In this document: positions 1-8,049 of the stretch, piece after piece
Layout: the number at the start of each line of letters is the position of its first letter
How positions within the stretch are numbered: position 1 is the first letter of the stretch
From: Pseudomonas sp. RIT288
GTDB lineage: Bacteria > Pseudomonadota > Gammaproteobacteria > Pseudomonadales > Pseudomonadaceae
Length of the DNA stretch: 64,000 nt
NCBI RefSeq assembly: GCF_000631985.1
Contig: NZ_JFYN01000042.1
Location: forward strand, 62,001 to 126,000
Reading direction: 5' to 3'
The notes under the pieces: model-generated
What the model saw: the letters and a program-made list of their open reading frames with translations, nothing else
Told to the model about the DNA's origin: nothing
The model's database searches: none
Position numbers and translations under genes: made by a program

Positions 1-421
1 ACAGGCCAAGCACCCCGCCCTCGATGTTGATCATGAACTGCAACTCGTCCTCACCGACCACCGAGCGAAAGTAGCTCTGGTAATACTCGCTGTGCAGAAA
101 CTGGTCCGGCGCCACCGAGGCCAGGCTGTGCAGGCCGTCGGCGATCCCGGTCGTGGCGGTTTGATAAAACGGATCGAGCAGGTACATGCCGGCGCTGTAG
201 CTGGCCAGTTCTTCCTGTTCATCGGCGCGACCCTTACTGTCGAAGTCGATCAGCAACTGCGGCGCCTGCCCCGCCTTCATCAGCGCCACCAGCGCGTTGT
301 CCAGCGGCACCAGCAGGCGCAACGTGTCGACCAGCGCCCGCCAGAAGCCCTCCTGCCCGACTGTGGCGAACACCCGCGCCAGACTTTGATGCACCGGCAA
401 CTCCTGCAACAACGCGTCCAC
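1..421 (-). CDS. LuxR-like transcriptional regulator, N-terminal part (truncated by window edge)
   Basis: About 140 codons are visible, reading leftward off the window. The GTG start at 421 has an AAGGGG ribosome site about 6 bases upstream. The protein begins VDALLQELPVHQ and contains YSAGMYLLDPFYQ, a pattern I associate with the ligand-sensing half of Pseudomonas LuxR-family regulators that sit beside polyamine-binding-protein genes. The C-terminal helix-turn-helix would lie outside the window, so DNA binding cannot be confirmed here. It is divergent from the binding protein at 533, which makes it a plausible local regulator of that gene and the peptidase after it. Family call is inferred; the reading frame itself is convincing. 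Confidence 0.6.
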   Translation of the reverse strand, partial: MDALLQELPVHQSLARVFATVGQEGFWRALVDTLRLLVPLDNALVALMKAGQAPQLLIDFDSKGRADEQEELASYSAGMYLLDPFYQTATTGIADGLHSLASVAPDQFLHSEYYQSYFRSVVGEDELQFMINIEGGVLGL

Positions 422-532
422 GCACTACCCCTTTTGAGTAACCCATGATGGGAATGGGTCAGGCGTGCCCGCCCCGATAGGCTGAGCACTCCTGTCAATC
501 ACCGGCCTGCCGCAGGCCAGGAGTGCCGCATC

Positions 533-1648
533 ATGCGTTGTCGTCGTGGCTATATCAACCGGGGCATCAACCTTGGCCTGCTCGCCTGTCTGGGCGTCGC
601 ATCCGCCGCCAGTGCCGCCGACACACCGAGCGTGCATGTCTACAACTGGTACGACTACATCGGCCCCACGACCTTGGCTGACTTCAAGCGCGACAGCGGC
701 ATTCAGCCGGTTTACGACACGTTCGACAGCGCCGAAGTGCTCGAAGGCAAACTGCTGACCAGCCGCAGCGGTTACGACGTGGTGGTGGCGAGCAACTTCA
801 GCCTGCCGACGCTGATCAAGGCCGGCGCCCTCGCCCCGCTGCCGCGCGATCAGCTGCCGGGCTGGAACAATCTCGACAGCGGTCTGCTGAGCAAACTGGC
901 CAACAACGACCCCGGCAATCTATACGCCGTGCCGTACCTGTGGGGCACCAACGGCATCGGCTACAACGTCGACAAGGTGCGTGCCGCGCTCGGCGACAAG
1001 GCGCCGCTGGATTCGTGGGATCTGGTGTTCAAGGAAGAGAACCTCGCCAAACTTGGCCAGTGCGGGGTGGCGATGCTCGATTCGCCGTCGGAAATGCTCC
1101 CGGTAGCGCTGCACTACCTCGGGCTGCCGCCCAACAGCACCAATCCCGAGGACTATCAGAAAGCCGAAGCGCTGCTGCTCAAATTGCGCCCGCACATTGC
1201 CTACTTCAACTCGTCGAAATTCATCAGTGACCTGTCCAACGGCAACATCTGCGTGGCGGTGGGCTGGTCCGGGGCGATGCTCGAAGCCAAGACCAACGCC
1301 GAGCAGGCCAACAACGGCGTGAAGATCGCCTACAGCCTGCCCAAGGAAGGCGCGCCGGTGTGGTTCGACACGCTGGTGCTGCTCAAGGATGCGCCGAACC
1401 GCGCTCAGGGCCTGGCGTTCATCGACTACCTGCTGCGCCCGGAAGTCATCGCGCCGGTCAGCGATCACCTGTCGTACCCCAACGGCAATCGTGCGGCGAC
1501 GCCCCTGGTGGCCGCGGCCACGCGGGATAACCCGGCGGTGTATCCGTCCGCGGCGGCGATGGCCACGTTGTACACCCTGGAGCCGCTGCCCAAAGCCACC
1601 GAACGCGTGCGCACGCGGGTGTGGAGCAAGGTAAAGAACGGCCAGTAA
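533..1648 (+). CDS. Polyamine-type ABC transporter periplasmic binding protein (PotF/SpuD family)
   Basis: 371 residues, the usual size for PotF-like spermidine/putrescine-binding proteins. A Sec signal peptide ends near residue 28 (ASAASA/ADT), followed by the family opening VHVYNWYDYIGP, whose aromatic residues help form the polyamine pocket in known members. The start is supported by AGGAG 8-12 bases upstream. No permease or ATPase genes accompany it here, so it must share a transporter encoded elsewhere or act as a sensor or scavenger. The neighbouring peptidase gene starts 75 bases downstream on the same strand, probably in the same transcript. Exact ligand is unknown; related proteins bind putrescine, spermidine or other amines. 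Confidence 0.85.
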   Translation: MRCRRGYINRGINLGLLACLGVASAASAADTPSVHVYNWYDYIGPTTLADFKRDSGIQPVYDTFDSAEVLEGKLLTSRSGYDVVVASNFSLPTLIKAGALAPLPRDQLPGWNNLDSGLLSKLANNDPGNLYAVPYLWGTNGIGYNVDKVRAALGDKAPLDSWDLVFKEENLAKLGQCGVAMLDSPSEMLPVALHYLGLPPNSTNPEDYQKAEALLLKLRPHIAYFNSSKFISDLSNGNICVAVGWSGAMLEAKTNAEQANNGVKIAYSLPKEGAPVWFDTLVLLKDAPNRAQGLAFIDYLLRPEVIAPVSDHLSYPNGNRAATPLVAAATRDNPAVYPSAAAMATLYTLEPLPKATERVRTRVWSKVKNGQ

Positions 1649-1663
1649 AACCAGCACATCTCC

Positions 1664-1685
1664 CCAGCAGGCTCACTCCTGCAAG
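1664..1685. repeat. Single half-REP between the binding-protein and peptidase genes
   Basis: The stretch AGCAGGCTCACTCCTGCAAGG matches one arm of the TGTAGGAGTGAGCCTGCTCGCG repeat family seen in full at 49824-49916. No second arm is present nearby, so it looks like a decayed or single-copy REP. Confidence 0.5.
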
Positions 1686-1723
1686 GTCCGTGAATCCTTC
1701 AGATTTTTATAGAGAGACAGCCC

Positions 1724-2842
1724 ATGAAACCCCGTGCCCGTGACCTCAACATCCGCATCGGCCAGCTGCAACCCGGCCCACTCAACGCCATCACCGACGT
1801 CCCCGGCGTGCGCGTCGGCCACAGTAACGTGCGTGGCCGCAGCGACAGCGGACGCGACATCTGCACCGGCGTCACAGTGATCGAACCGCGTCGCGGCTCG
1901 ACCAACCAGCAGCCGTGTTTCGCCGGCGTGCATGTGCTCAACGGCAATGGCGATGCCACCGGCCTTGAGTGGATCCGCGAGGCCGGGCTGCTGACCAGTC
2001 CCATCGCCTTCACCAACACCCATAGCCTCGGCGTGGTGCGCGATGCGCTGATTGCGCTGGATCGCCAGCAGCAACCGGACGACGGACGCCTCTACTGGAA
2101 CATGCCGGTGGTGCTGGAAACCTTCGATGGTCTGCTCAACGACATCAATGGTTTTCACGTGAAGCCCGAGCATGTCGCCGAGGCGCTGAGTTCTGCGCAT
2201 GACGGCGCCGTTGAAGAAGGTGCAATCGGCGGCGGCAGCGGCATGATCTGCCATGAATTCAAGGGCGGCATCGGCAGCGCGTCACGGCGTCTGAGCAGCG
2301 CTCAGGGCGGTTGGACGGTGGGTGCGATCGTGCAGGCCAACCACGGCATTCGCAGCGAGCTGCGCGTCGACGGTTATCCGGTGGGCCGCTACATGGAGCA
2401 GGTGGATTCGCCGTTCCTGCGTGCTTCGCTGCCGCATCCGGGCATGGGTTCGATCGTGGTCTGCCTGGCCACCGACGCGCCACTGCTGCCGCATCAATGC
2501 ACGCGCCTGGCACAGCGCGCCAGCCTTGGTCTGGCCCGCAGCGGTGGTGGCAACGAAGATCACAGCGGTGACATCTTCATCGCCTTCGCCACCGGCAACG
2601 ACCAGGTGCCGCCCGCTGCTTACGAGGGCAAAGGCGCGCCGACCTGTGACGGTTTGCGCATGGTCAACAACGACCACATCAGCGAGCTGTTCCTGGCCGC
2701 CACCGAAGCGGTCGAAGAAGCGATCATCAACGCCCTGCTCGCCAGCGAGAGCACCGAGGGCAACGGGCACGCGGTACCGGGGCTGGATAAGGAAACACTG
2801 CTCGCCGCACTGGACAAGGCCGGCTGGCCCGGATCACGCTGA
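1724..2842 (+). CDS. P1 family (DmpA/BapA-like) aminopeptidase, Ntn-hydrolase fold
   Basis: 372 residues, close to the 375 of DmpA. Enzymes of this family cleave themselves to expose an N-terminal serine and then release N-terminal amino acids, D-residues or beta-amino acids from short peptides and amides. The expected self-processing site is in HPGMGSIVV, with Ser243 as the predicted nucleophile. Other family landmarks are ITDVPGVRVGH near the start, FKGGIGSASR around residue 185, and ATDAPLLPHQ just after the nucleophile. No signal peptide is visible, so it should act in the cytoplasm. Position behind the amine-binding-protein gene suggests the pair handles an amine or amide substrate. Substrate specificity cannot be read from sequence. 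Confidence 0.88.
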   Translation: MKPRARDLNIRIGQLQPGPLNAITDVPGVRVGHSNVRGRSDSGRDICTGVTVIEPRRGSTNQQPCFAGVHVLNGNGDATGLEWIREAGLLTSPIAFTNTHSLGVVRDALIALDRQQQPDDGRLYWNMPVVLETFDGLLNDINGFHVKPEHVAEALSSAHDGAVEEGAIGGGSGMICHEFKGGIGSASRRLSSAQGGWTVGAIVQANHGIRSELRVDGYPVGRYMEQVDSPFLRASLPHPGMGSIVVCLATDAPLLPHQCTRLAQRASLGLARSGGGNEDHSGDIFIAFATGNDQVPPAAYEGKGAPTCDGLRMVNNDHISELFLAATEAVEEAIINALLASESTEGNGHAVPGLDKETLLAALDKAGWPGSR

Positions 2843-2850
2843 CAAAACCT

Positions 2851-2930
2851 GTAGGAGTTGCGGCACGCTGCGATCTTTTGATCTTGCTTTCAAAAAATCA
2901 AAAGATCGCAGCGTGCCGCAGCTCCTGCAG
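2851..2930. repeat. REP pair (GTAGGAGCTGC...GATCTTTTGATC family), inverted
   Basis: Two arms of about 33 bases face each other around a short AT-rich centre (CTTGCTTTCAAAAAA). The left arm starts GTAGGAGTTGCGGCACGC and the right arm is its near-perfect complement ending in GCTCCTGC. It lies just after the peptidase stop and could form a long hairpin at the mRNA end. This is the first of several class A pairs in the window. Confidence 0.85.
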
Positions 2931-2941
2931 AGGGAGTCAGC

Positions 2942-3085
2942 GGTGCTCAACGACCACTTCACCACCCGCTCGGCGCTGTATCGGGATTTCGACACGCGGT
3001 ACTTGAGTCAGCCCCCGCGTGTTCCCATGATGAAGGTACGCAGGCGCTTCACTCCTGAGCGACTGCGTAGGGAACGGGTGTTCTG
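2942..3085 (+). CDS. Possible small ORF, 47 aa, basic C-terminus
   Basis: A GTG start follows GAGGGAG with 8 bases spacing. The predicted peptide runs VLNDHFTTRSALYRDF to a very basic end (MMKVRRRFTPERLRRERVF). A rho-independent terminator begins 67 bases after the stop, which is consistent with a short transcription unit, but the terminator would equally serve the upstream peptidase. I do not recognise the peptide. It begins at the edge of a REP pair, so chance opening of the frame is quite possible. Confidence 0.25.
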
Positions 3086-3152
3086 AACCCCAAATCAAGC
3101 CTGCTCCCTGTTCCATGCGCAACTTGAGCCTCGTGGCTCTACTCTCCCCATC

Positions 3153-3176
3153 AAAGAGCCTTGAGGCTCTTTTTTT
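3153..3176 (+). terminator. Rho-independent terminator
   Basis: Stem AAAGAGCC / GGCTCTTT with a TTGA loop runs into seven or more T residues. The T tract points rightward, so it ends plus-strand transcripts from the peptidase or the small ORF before the convergent acetyltransferase gene. Confidence 0.8.
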
Positions 3177-3196
3177 GTCCGTTTTTTGCTGCTGAC

Positions 3197-3883
3197 TCAG
3201 TGCAACGTCAGCCGCTGACGCACGAATTCTTCAGTGTGCCGGGTGACCTGATCCAGATGCCGGTCGCGCTGTTTCTCGGCATCGAGCATCGCGCGCTTGC
3301 CGTTTTTCTGCAGCAGGTAGGTGTGGATCTGCTGCACTTCCAGCGAGCGATAGATCGGCGTGGTGTCGATAAAACCGCGCAGACCGTTGCTGCGGTAATG
3401 GCGGGTGCTCATCAGCACCTGGGTTTCGCGAGCGCCAATCACCTCGAAGCCCAGCGCTTCGAAGTACGGCACCTTGCCGACACTGCAGGTCAGTTCGGCG
3501 TGCGGATAACGGCTGACCATCTCGCCAATCATCGCCCGCGCCACGCCCTGGCGCCGATAGCCTTCGCGCACCGCCATATAGGCGACGCTGCACGCTTCCC
3601 AATCGCCCTGCACCGGCAGGTACAAGAGGAAACCGGTAACCCGCTCCGGATCATCCTCGGCCGTCGCCACCAGCAATTCGACCTCGGTGCCCTTCTCGCC
3701 ATTCAGCGCCTCCAGATACAGATGCACCTCATAGCCGACCGCGTACTGATAGACGTTGTACAGCAGATTGCTCGGGCCAAGACCGACCGCGCTGATGTCG
3801 GTCAGGTAATCGACCACCAGTTGCAGAATCTGGCTGTTGACGCTTTCGGGGCATGGGGATTTGTAGTGGGTGATGCGTGGCAT
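3197..3883 (-). CDS. GNAT family N-acetyltransferase
   Basis: 228 residues. The acetyl-CoA loop is visible as VREGYRRQGVARAMIGEM (R-R-Q-G-V-A form) at about residue 110, followed by the PYFEALGFEVIG segment typical of the last strands of the fold. The N-terminal 60 residues and a C-terminal helical tail of about 60 residues rich in Lys, Arg and Gln extend beyond the core GNAT domain. Substrate is unknown. It stands alone, convergent with the peptidase unit and followed on its upstream side by a REP pair. Confidence 0.8.
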   Translation of the reverse strand: MPRITHYKSPCPESVNSQILQLVVDYLTDISAVGLGPSNLLYNVYQYAVGYEVHLYLEALNGEKGTEVELLVATAEDDPERVTGFLLYLPVQGDWEACSVAYMAVREGYRRQGVARAMIGEMVSRYPHAELTCSVGKVPYFEALGFEVIGARETQVLMSTRHYRSNGLRGFIDTTPIYRSLEVQQIHTYLLQKNGKRAMLDAEKQRDRHLDQVTRHTEEFVRQRLTLH

Positions 3884-3940
3884 GACAGCTGAACTCCGGC
3901 GGAAAACCGCGACATCATACCCCCTCCCGCCACCTGCTTT

Positions 3941-4020
3941 GTGCAGGAGCTGCCGCAGGCTGCGATCTTTTGATTTTTACCAGCAAGATCAAAAGATCGC
4001 AGCCTGCGGCAACTCCTACA
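3941..4020. repeat. REP pair, class A, inverted
   Basis: GTGCAGGAGCTGCCGCAGGC and its complement ending GCCTGCGGCAACTCCTAC face each other around ATTTTTACCAGCA. Same family as 2851-2930. It occupies the intergenic space upstream of both flanking genes, so it is not a terminator for either. Confidence 0.85.
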
Positions 4021-4138
4021 GGGAGGCTCGCGGTTGACCTGAAGAAAATTTCATCCTCCGCGGACCGGATCTTTCGCCGATTTGGCGTCCAATTCCTCAG
4101 CTGCGTTGACTTTTTCACGCAGGCCTTGAGGAGTTGCC

Positions 4139-4462
4139 ATGAGCGTTTGGCGTTCACTGTTCAAATGGCGAAAGACCCTGCTGCTGGTGCCGATGACGCT
4201 GGCGGCGCTGGCCAGCGCGCCGGTGTTTGCCCAGCAAGTGGTGATTGTTCAGCAAGCCCCACCACCGGTGCGCATGGAAGTGATGCCCGGCGCGCGTCCC
4301 GGGTATGTCTGGGACCAGGGCCACTGGCGCTGGGAAGGACGCGGCTACGTGTGGCTGCCCGGCCACTGGCAACCGGTGCGCCATGGCGCGCACTGGCGGC
4401 CGGGGCACTGGCAGGCACGCGGGCCGAACTGGTACTGGATCGAAGGCCACTGGGCCCGTTGA
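4139..4462 (+). CDS. Secreted WxxGHW-repeat protein (YXWGXW family)
   Basis: 107 residues. A Sec signal peptide with twin basic N-region (WRSLFKWRK) and a hydrophobic core ends near ALASAPVFA/Q. The mature part is mostly a repeat of the form W-x2-GHW: DQGHWRWEGRGYVW, LPGHW, RPGHW, IEGHW. This YXWGXW repeat family is found in small periplasmic or surface proteins of proteobacteria with no established function. AAGGAG would be expected but TGAGGAG is seen about 5 bases before ATG, which supports the start. A second, smaller member follows 41 bases later. Confidence 0.75.
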   Translation: MSVWRSLFKWRKTLLLVPMTLAALASAPVFAQQVVIVQQAPPPVRMEVMPGARPGYVWDQGHWRWEGRGYVWLPGHWQPVRHGAHWRPGHWQARGPNWYWIEGHWAR

Positions 4463-4503
4463 AACCGCCTCGCCTGCAAACTTCATCTATAGGGAACACC
4501 ACC

Positions 4504-4716
4504 ATGTCACGAACCTTGAAAACCCTGCTCGCCGCCTCACTGGTCGCGATCACCCTGTCGGGCTGCATTGTCGAACCGGTACGGCCGCATCGGCCACCGC
4601 CGCCGGTGGAAGTCGTGCCGGTCATGCCAGCGCCCGGTTATCACTGGGTCGCCGGTCACTATCGTTGGGATGGGCGTGAGTGGCGCTGGGCGCCGGGACA
4701 CTGGCGCGCCTACTGA
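4504..4716 (+). CDS. Small WxxGHW-repeat lipoprotein
   Basis: 70 residues beginning MSRTLKTLLAASLVA. The lipobox is ITLSGC, giving a lipid-anchored Cys at about residue 22, followed by a proline-rich linker (RPHRPPPPVEVVPVMP) and two repeats, HWVAGHYRWDG and WRWAPGHW. It shares the repeat with the upstream gene and follows it closely on the same strand, so the two are probably co-transcribed and may work together in the envelope. The proline linker would let the repeat domain stand off the membrane. Role unknown. Confidence 0.7.
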   Translation: MSRTLKTLLAASLVAITLSGCIVEPVRPHRPPPPVEVVPVMPAPGYHWVAGHYRWDGREWRWAPGHWRAY

Positions 4717-4731
4717 TCTGACCGGCTGGCG

Positions 4732-5292
4732 TCACTGCTGTGGCGCCACGACCTTGAAGGTGATCGAAATGTCGTTGGACACCACGGTGTCCGCCCACGC
4801 CCCCGCACCGAGTCCGAACTGGTCCCGCTTGAGCACCAGTTCGCCGTCGAAAATGCCGATCGAACTGTCCGGTTTCAGCTCGACCGGCACCTCGACCTCG
4901 CGGGTGACGCCCTTGAGGGTGAGCTGGCCGGCGATCAGATAGCGATTGTCCTTCACCCGGGTAAAACGGCTGGATTCGAATACCGCCACCGGAAAGCGCT
5001 GGGTGTCGAACCACGCTGGCTTCACCAGCTCGGTGTTGGCGTCTTCGCTGCCGGCGTCGATGCTGTTGAGGTCGATATGCAACGTGGTGTGGGCACTGGC
5101 GAGGTCGTCGCTGTCGAACTGCAGCGTCGCGTCGAACTTGCCGAAGGTGCCATAAACCTGATTGCCGAATTGCTTGTAAATGAAGCTGATCTTGCTGGCG
5201 GTAGTGTTGACGCGGTTGTATTCAGCGGCCTGCGCCGCGCTCGTGACGCACAGGCAGGCAAACAATGCCGCAGCGGTGAATCGGGCACGCAT
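4732..5292 (-). CDS. YceI family periplasmic protein
   Basis: 186 residues from the ATG at 5292, which has GGAG 6 bases upstream; an in-frame ATG seven codons earlier lacks a better site. A Sec signal peptide (RARFTAAALFACLCVTSAAQA/AEY) is followed by the YceI lipocalin-like barrel: ISFIYKQFGNQVYGTFGKFDATLQFD, then LTLKGVTREVEVPVEL and a C-terminal ISITFKVVA. Family members bind isoprenoid-type lipids such as polyprenyl chains in the periplasm; the specific ligand is unknown here. It converges on the lipoprotein gene with only 15 bases between them. Confidence 0.88.
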   Translation of the reverse strand: MRARFTAAALFACLCVTSAAQAAEYNRVNTTASKISFIYKQFGNQVYGTFGKFDATLQFDSDDLASAHTTLHIDLNSIDAGSEDANTELVKPAWFDTQRFPVAVFESSRFTRVKDNRYLIAGQLTLKGVTREVEVPVELKPDSSIGIFDGELVLKRDQFGLGAGAWADTVVSNDISITFKVVAPQQ

Positions 5293-5390
5293 GGGATTCT
5301 CCGGACAGGGCAAACCTTCAAGGCCTCGACTGACTTAAGCAAACAACCCGCGAATGCGCCATGTCATTTGTCTGCCGGTGTGGCTCAGGC

Positions 5391-6749
5391 TCAGACCAGC
5401 CGCTCGATCTTCTGATGCTGCCAGACCAGTTTGTAATACAGTGTCTGCAACACCAGCATGCCCAGATACGCCACCGGAAACGCCATCCACACACCCTGCA
5501 AACCGTACTGACCGTCCAGCCAGTAAGCCGCCGGCAACTGCACGCCGACCACGCAGACAATCGCAATAATTACCGGCACCAGCACCGTACCGCTGGCGCG
5601 CATGATGCCGCCGATGATCGCCTGGAAACCGAACACCAACAGGCTCCACAACATGATGTGCAGCAAGTGTTCAGCCATCGCCCGGGTCGAATCCTCGGTC
5701 AGGAACAATCCCAGCAACCAGTGCGACAACAGGTAACCGAGCACGATCAAACCACCGGTCAGGCACACGTTGATCAACAGCCCGGTGCGCAGAATCGCTC
5801 CCAGACGCTGCAGTTGCCCGGCACCAATGGCCTGGGCGCCGAGAATCGAGGCGGTGATGGCAATCGACAGCGCCGGAAACTGCACGTAGTTGACGATCTG
5901 CGTCACCGCGCCATAGGCCGCTGTCGCCTGCGAGCCGTGCTGGTTGACCAGCGCCAGAATCACCAGCTCCGACAGCGACAACACGATCATCTGCACCCCG
6001 GTCGGCAGGCCGATGCGCAGCACCTTGCCGAGAATCGCCGCGTCCAGCCGCAGCGCCGCGAAGAACTCGCGATCCGGCGCCAGTGGATGGTGCTTGCGAA
6101 TCAGCCGCCACGCCAGCCACGCCATCGCCGACAGGTTACCGGCAAGCCCTGCGAAAGCGGCGCTCTGGATTCCCAGCTGGGGCAAACCGAACCAGCCACG
6201 GATCAGCGCCGGGGTCAGCGCCAGCCCGACCGAGGTCGACACCATCAGCGCCAACAGTGGCGACACCGTGTCGCTGACTCCGCGCAGCAATTGCGTGAAC
6301 AGCACAAACACCAGCATCGACGGCAGAATCCACATCATCACGTGCGCATACGCCACCGCGTCGTCCAGCACATCCGCCGGCGTCCCCAGCCCCTGCAAGG
6401 CCTGCCGCGCAAATACACTGCCCAGCACCGCCGCGAGCAAGCCGATCATCACCCCCAGCAACAGCGTTGCCCCGGCAATTGCCTTGACCATGTGCGCCTC
6501 ACGCGCGCCCCACGCCTGGCCGATCAACACCCCCGCCCCCGCGCCCAGGCCGATCACCAGCGCGATGAAGAAAAAGATGATCGGGAACATCCCCGACACC
6601 GCCGCCAACGCCTGCGTCCCGAGCATCTGCCCGATGTAGATACTGTTGACCGTGCCCGACATCGATTGCAGGAAGTTGGACAGCACCATCGGCGCGAGGA
6701 ACAGCAGGTAGGTTTGCCAGAGGGGTTTGCTGGTGGCAGGGGTTTGCAT
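5391..6749 (-). CDS. MATE family multidrug efflux transporter
   Basis: 452 residues, typical MATE length, with about twelve hydrophobic segments. The N-half signature is visible in LWQTYLLFLAPMVLSNFLQSMSGTVNSIYIGQMLG, and the mirrored C-half begins near LRIGLPTGVQMIVLSLSELVILALVNQ. These inner-membrane antiporters exchange Na+ or H+ for cationic drugs and dyes. It is monocistronic as far as can be seen, divergent from the chorismate mutase gene. Substrates cannot be assigned. Confidence 0.92.
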   Translation of the reverse strand: MQTPATSKPLWQTYLLFLAPMVLSNFLQSMSGTVNSIYIGQMLGTQALAAVSGMFPIIFFFIALVIGLGAGAGVLIGQAWGAREAHMVKAIAGATLLLGVMIGLLAAVLGSVFARQALQGLGTPADVLDDAVAYAHVMMWILPSMLVFVLFTQLLRGVSDTVSPLLALMVSTSVGLALTPALIRGWFGLPQLGIQSAAFAGLAGNLSAMAWLAWRLIRKHHPLAPDREFFAALRLDAAILGKVLRIGLPTGVQMIVLSLSELVILALVNQHGSQATAAYGAVTQIVNYVQFPALSIAITASILGAQAIGAGQLQRLGAILRTGLLINVCLTGGLIVLGYLLSHWLLGLFLTEDSTRAMAEHLLHIMLWSLLVFGFQAIIGGIMRASGTVLVPVIIAIVCVVGVQLPAAYWLDGQYGLQGVWMAFPVAYLGMLVLQTLYYKLVWQHQKIERLV

Positions 6750-6875
6750 TGAAGATCGGTCTCGGGCTGGGAGATGCGAGGGATATTACGCTAGATGGGC
6801 GGGTTAAAGTCGGTCGACATCGCCTCTGCTCAAGGCTTAAATGTCGGCACTATTTTCCGTGGAATGCGCCTGCCC

Positions 6876-7445
6876 ATGACCCCGTTGCGAAATGCCCTGA
6901 GCTGTTCCCTGCTGGTTGTTTTCAGCCACCTTGCCGGCGCGGCCGACGCCCCTGTCCCCGCCGAATCGTTGCGTCCCTTGCTGGCAACCTTGAACGAACG
7001 CCTGAACATCGGCGACCTGGTGGCGCTGACCAAATGGGACAGCGGCAAGCCGATTCAGGACAGCCCGCGCGAAGCCCAGGTCATCGCCAATGCCCGCACC
7101 TTGGCAACCGAACACCAGCTCGACCCCGAAGACGTGGCCCAGTTGATCGCCGCGCAAATGGAGGCGAACAAACTGGTGCAGTACGGATTGCTCGCGCAAT
7201 GGCAAGCGGCCGGTGCGGCGCCGGACACCCCGCGACCGGATCTGGCGAAGCAGATTCGCCCACGCCTGGACGAGCTGCAAACCCGCTTGCTGCGCCAGTA
7301 CGCCGACTTCGCGCCCTATCGCCGCGACCCGAATTGCCCGGCCTTTCTGGCGAAGGCGCGACAGGGTCTGACCCACGACGCACTGCATGATCTGGCCCTG
7401 ACCCGCGCTACCGGGGAGCTATGCATTCGGGCGCAGAAGCTCTAG
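6876..7445 (+). CDS. Periplasmic chorismate mutase, AroQ gamma class
   Basis: 189 residues from ATG 6876; an alternative ATG at 6864 is 4 codons upstream and cannot be excluded. A signal peptide (LRNALSCSLLVVFSHLAGA/ADA) is followed by an all-helical AroQ domain with LRPLLATLNERLNIGDLVALTKWDSGKPIQD and a helix containing EDVAQLIAAQMEANKLVQYG. Gamma-class AroQ enzymes convert chorismate to prephenate outside the cytoplasm and carry a longer C-terminal half, as here. The role of an exported mutase is unclear in free-living Pseudomonas. No feedback-regulated dehydratase is fused to it. Confidence 0.85.
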   Translation: MTPLRNALSCSLLVVFSHLAGAADAPVPAESLRPLLATLNERLNIGDLVALTKWDSGKPIQDSPREAQVIANARTLATEHQLDPEDVAQLIAAQMEANKLVQYGLLAQWQAAGAAPDTPRPDLAKQIRPRLDELQTRLLRQYADFAPYRRDPNCPAFLAKARQGLTHDALHDLALTRATGELCIRAQKL

Positions 7446-7569
7446 ATCAACAGTTCCGGCACACATCGCTGGCGTCGATAGTCACCATCACGCCAATGAA
7501 GTTCTCATAAAAAATCCGCGGCGTAACATCGGCTCCATACCAACCCAATACACCCCGGAGCACACGATC

Positions 7570-8049
7570 ATGAAACGCCAAACCATCCTCGGCATCGCTT
7601 TCTCGGTTCTCGCAGTTAACGCTTTTGCAGCAACGCCCGCTCATACCCTGGTCGCTGAAGGCGGCTCGGACAAGTTGATTGAAAGCCGTTTGGCTGAAGG
7701 TGGTTCTGATCGTTTGCTGGAGCGCCGCGTGGCCGAAGGTGGTTCGGATCGTTTGCTGGAACGCCGCGTGGCCGAAGGTGGTTCTGATCGTCTGCTGGAA
7801 CGCCGCGTGGCCGAAGGTGGTTCTGATCGTTTGCTGGAACGCCGCGTGGCCGAAGGTGGTTCTGATCGTCTGCTGGAACGCCGCGTGGCTGAAGGTGGTT
7901 CGGATCGTCTGCAAGAACGCCGCGTGGCTGAAGGAGGTTCGGATCGTCTGCTGGAACGCCGCGTGGCCGAAGGTGGTTCGGATCGTCTGCAAGAACGCCG
8001 CGTGGCTGAAGGTGGCTCGGATCGTCTGATCGAAAGCCGCAACGCGTAA
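7570..8049 (+). CDS. Secreted tandem-repeat protein, ten copies of a 13-residue unit
   Basis: 159 residues. A Sec signal peptide (KRQTILGIAFSVLAVNAFA) leads into HTL and then exactly ten contiguous 13-residue units of consensus VAEGGSDRLLERR, followed by NA and stop. The first and last units deviate (KLIESR, RLIESR) while the inner ones are nearly identical at the DNA level (39 bp per unit, 7651-8040). Each unit has an acidic, a glycine turn and a basic end, so the chain alternates charge. A GGAG site lies about 9 bases upstream and a terminator lies 27 bases downstream, so the gene is a single unit. I recall Pseudomonas proteins with similar AEGGSDRLIE repeats but no established function. 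Confidence 0.8.
   Translation: MKRQTILGIAFSVLAVNAFAATPAHTLVAEGGSDKLIESRLAEGGSDRLLERRVAEGGSDRLLERRVAEGGSDRLLERRVAEGGSDRLLERRVAEGGSDRLLERRVAEGGSDRLQERRVAEGGSDRLLERRVAEGGSDRLQERRVAEGGSDRLIESRNA
7651..8040 (+). repeat. 39-bp coding tandem repeat, 10 units
   Basis: Ten head-to-tail 39-bp units encode the 13-residue repeat. Units 2-9 differ mainly at synonymous positions (GGCCGAA/GGCTGAA, TCTGAT/TCGGAT) and by a CTG-GAA versus CAA-GAA change in units 7 and 9, a pattern expected from recent unit duplication. No stop appears in several other frames because of this periodicity, which creates misleading shadow ORFs on both strands. Confidence 0.95.

Noticed and set aside
5361..6752. 463-codon plus-strand frame over the MATE gene
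   Set aside because: Gln/His/Arg-rich antisense shadow; the minus-strand frame has twelve membrane segments and a family match.
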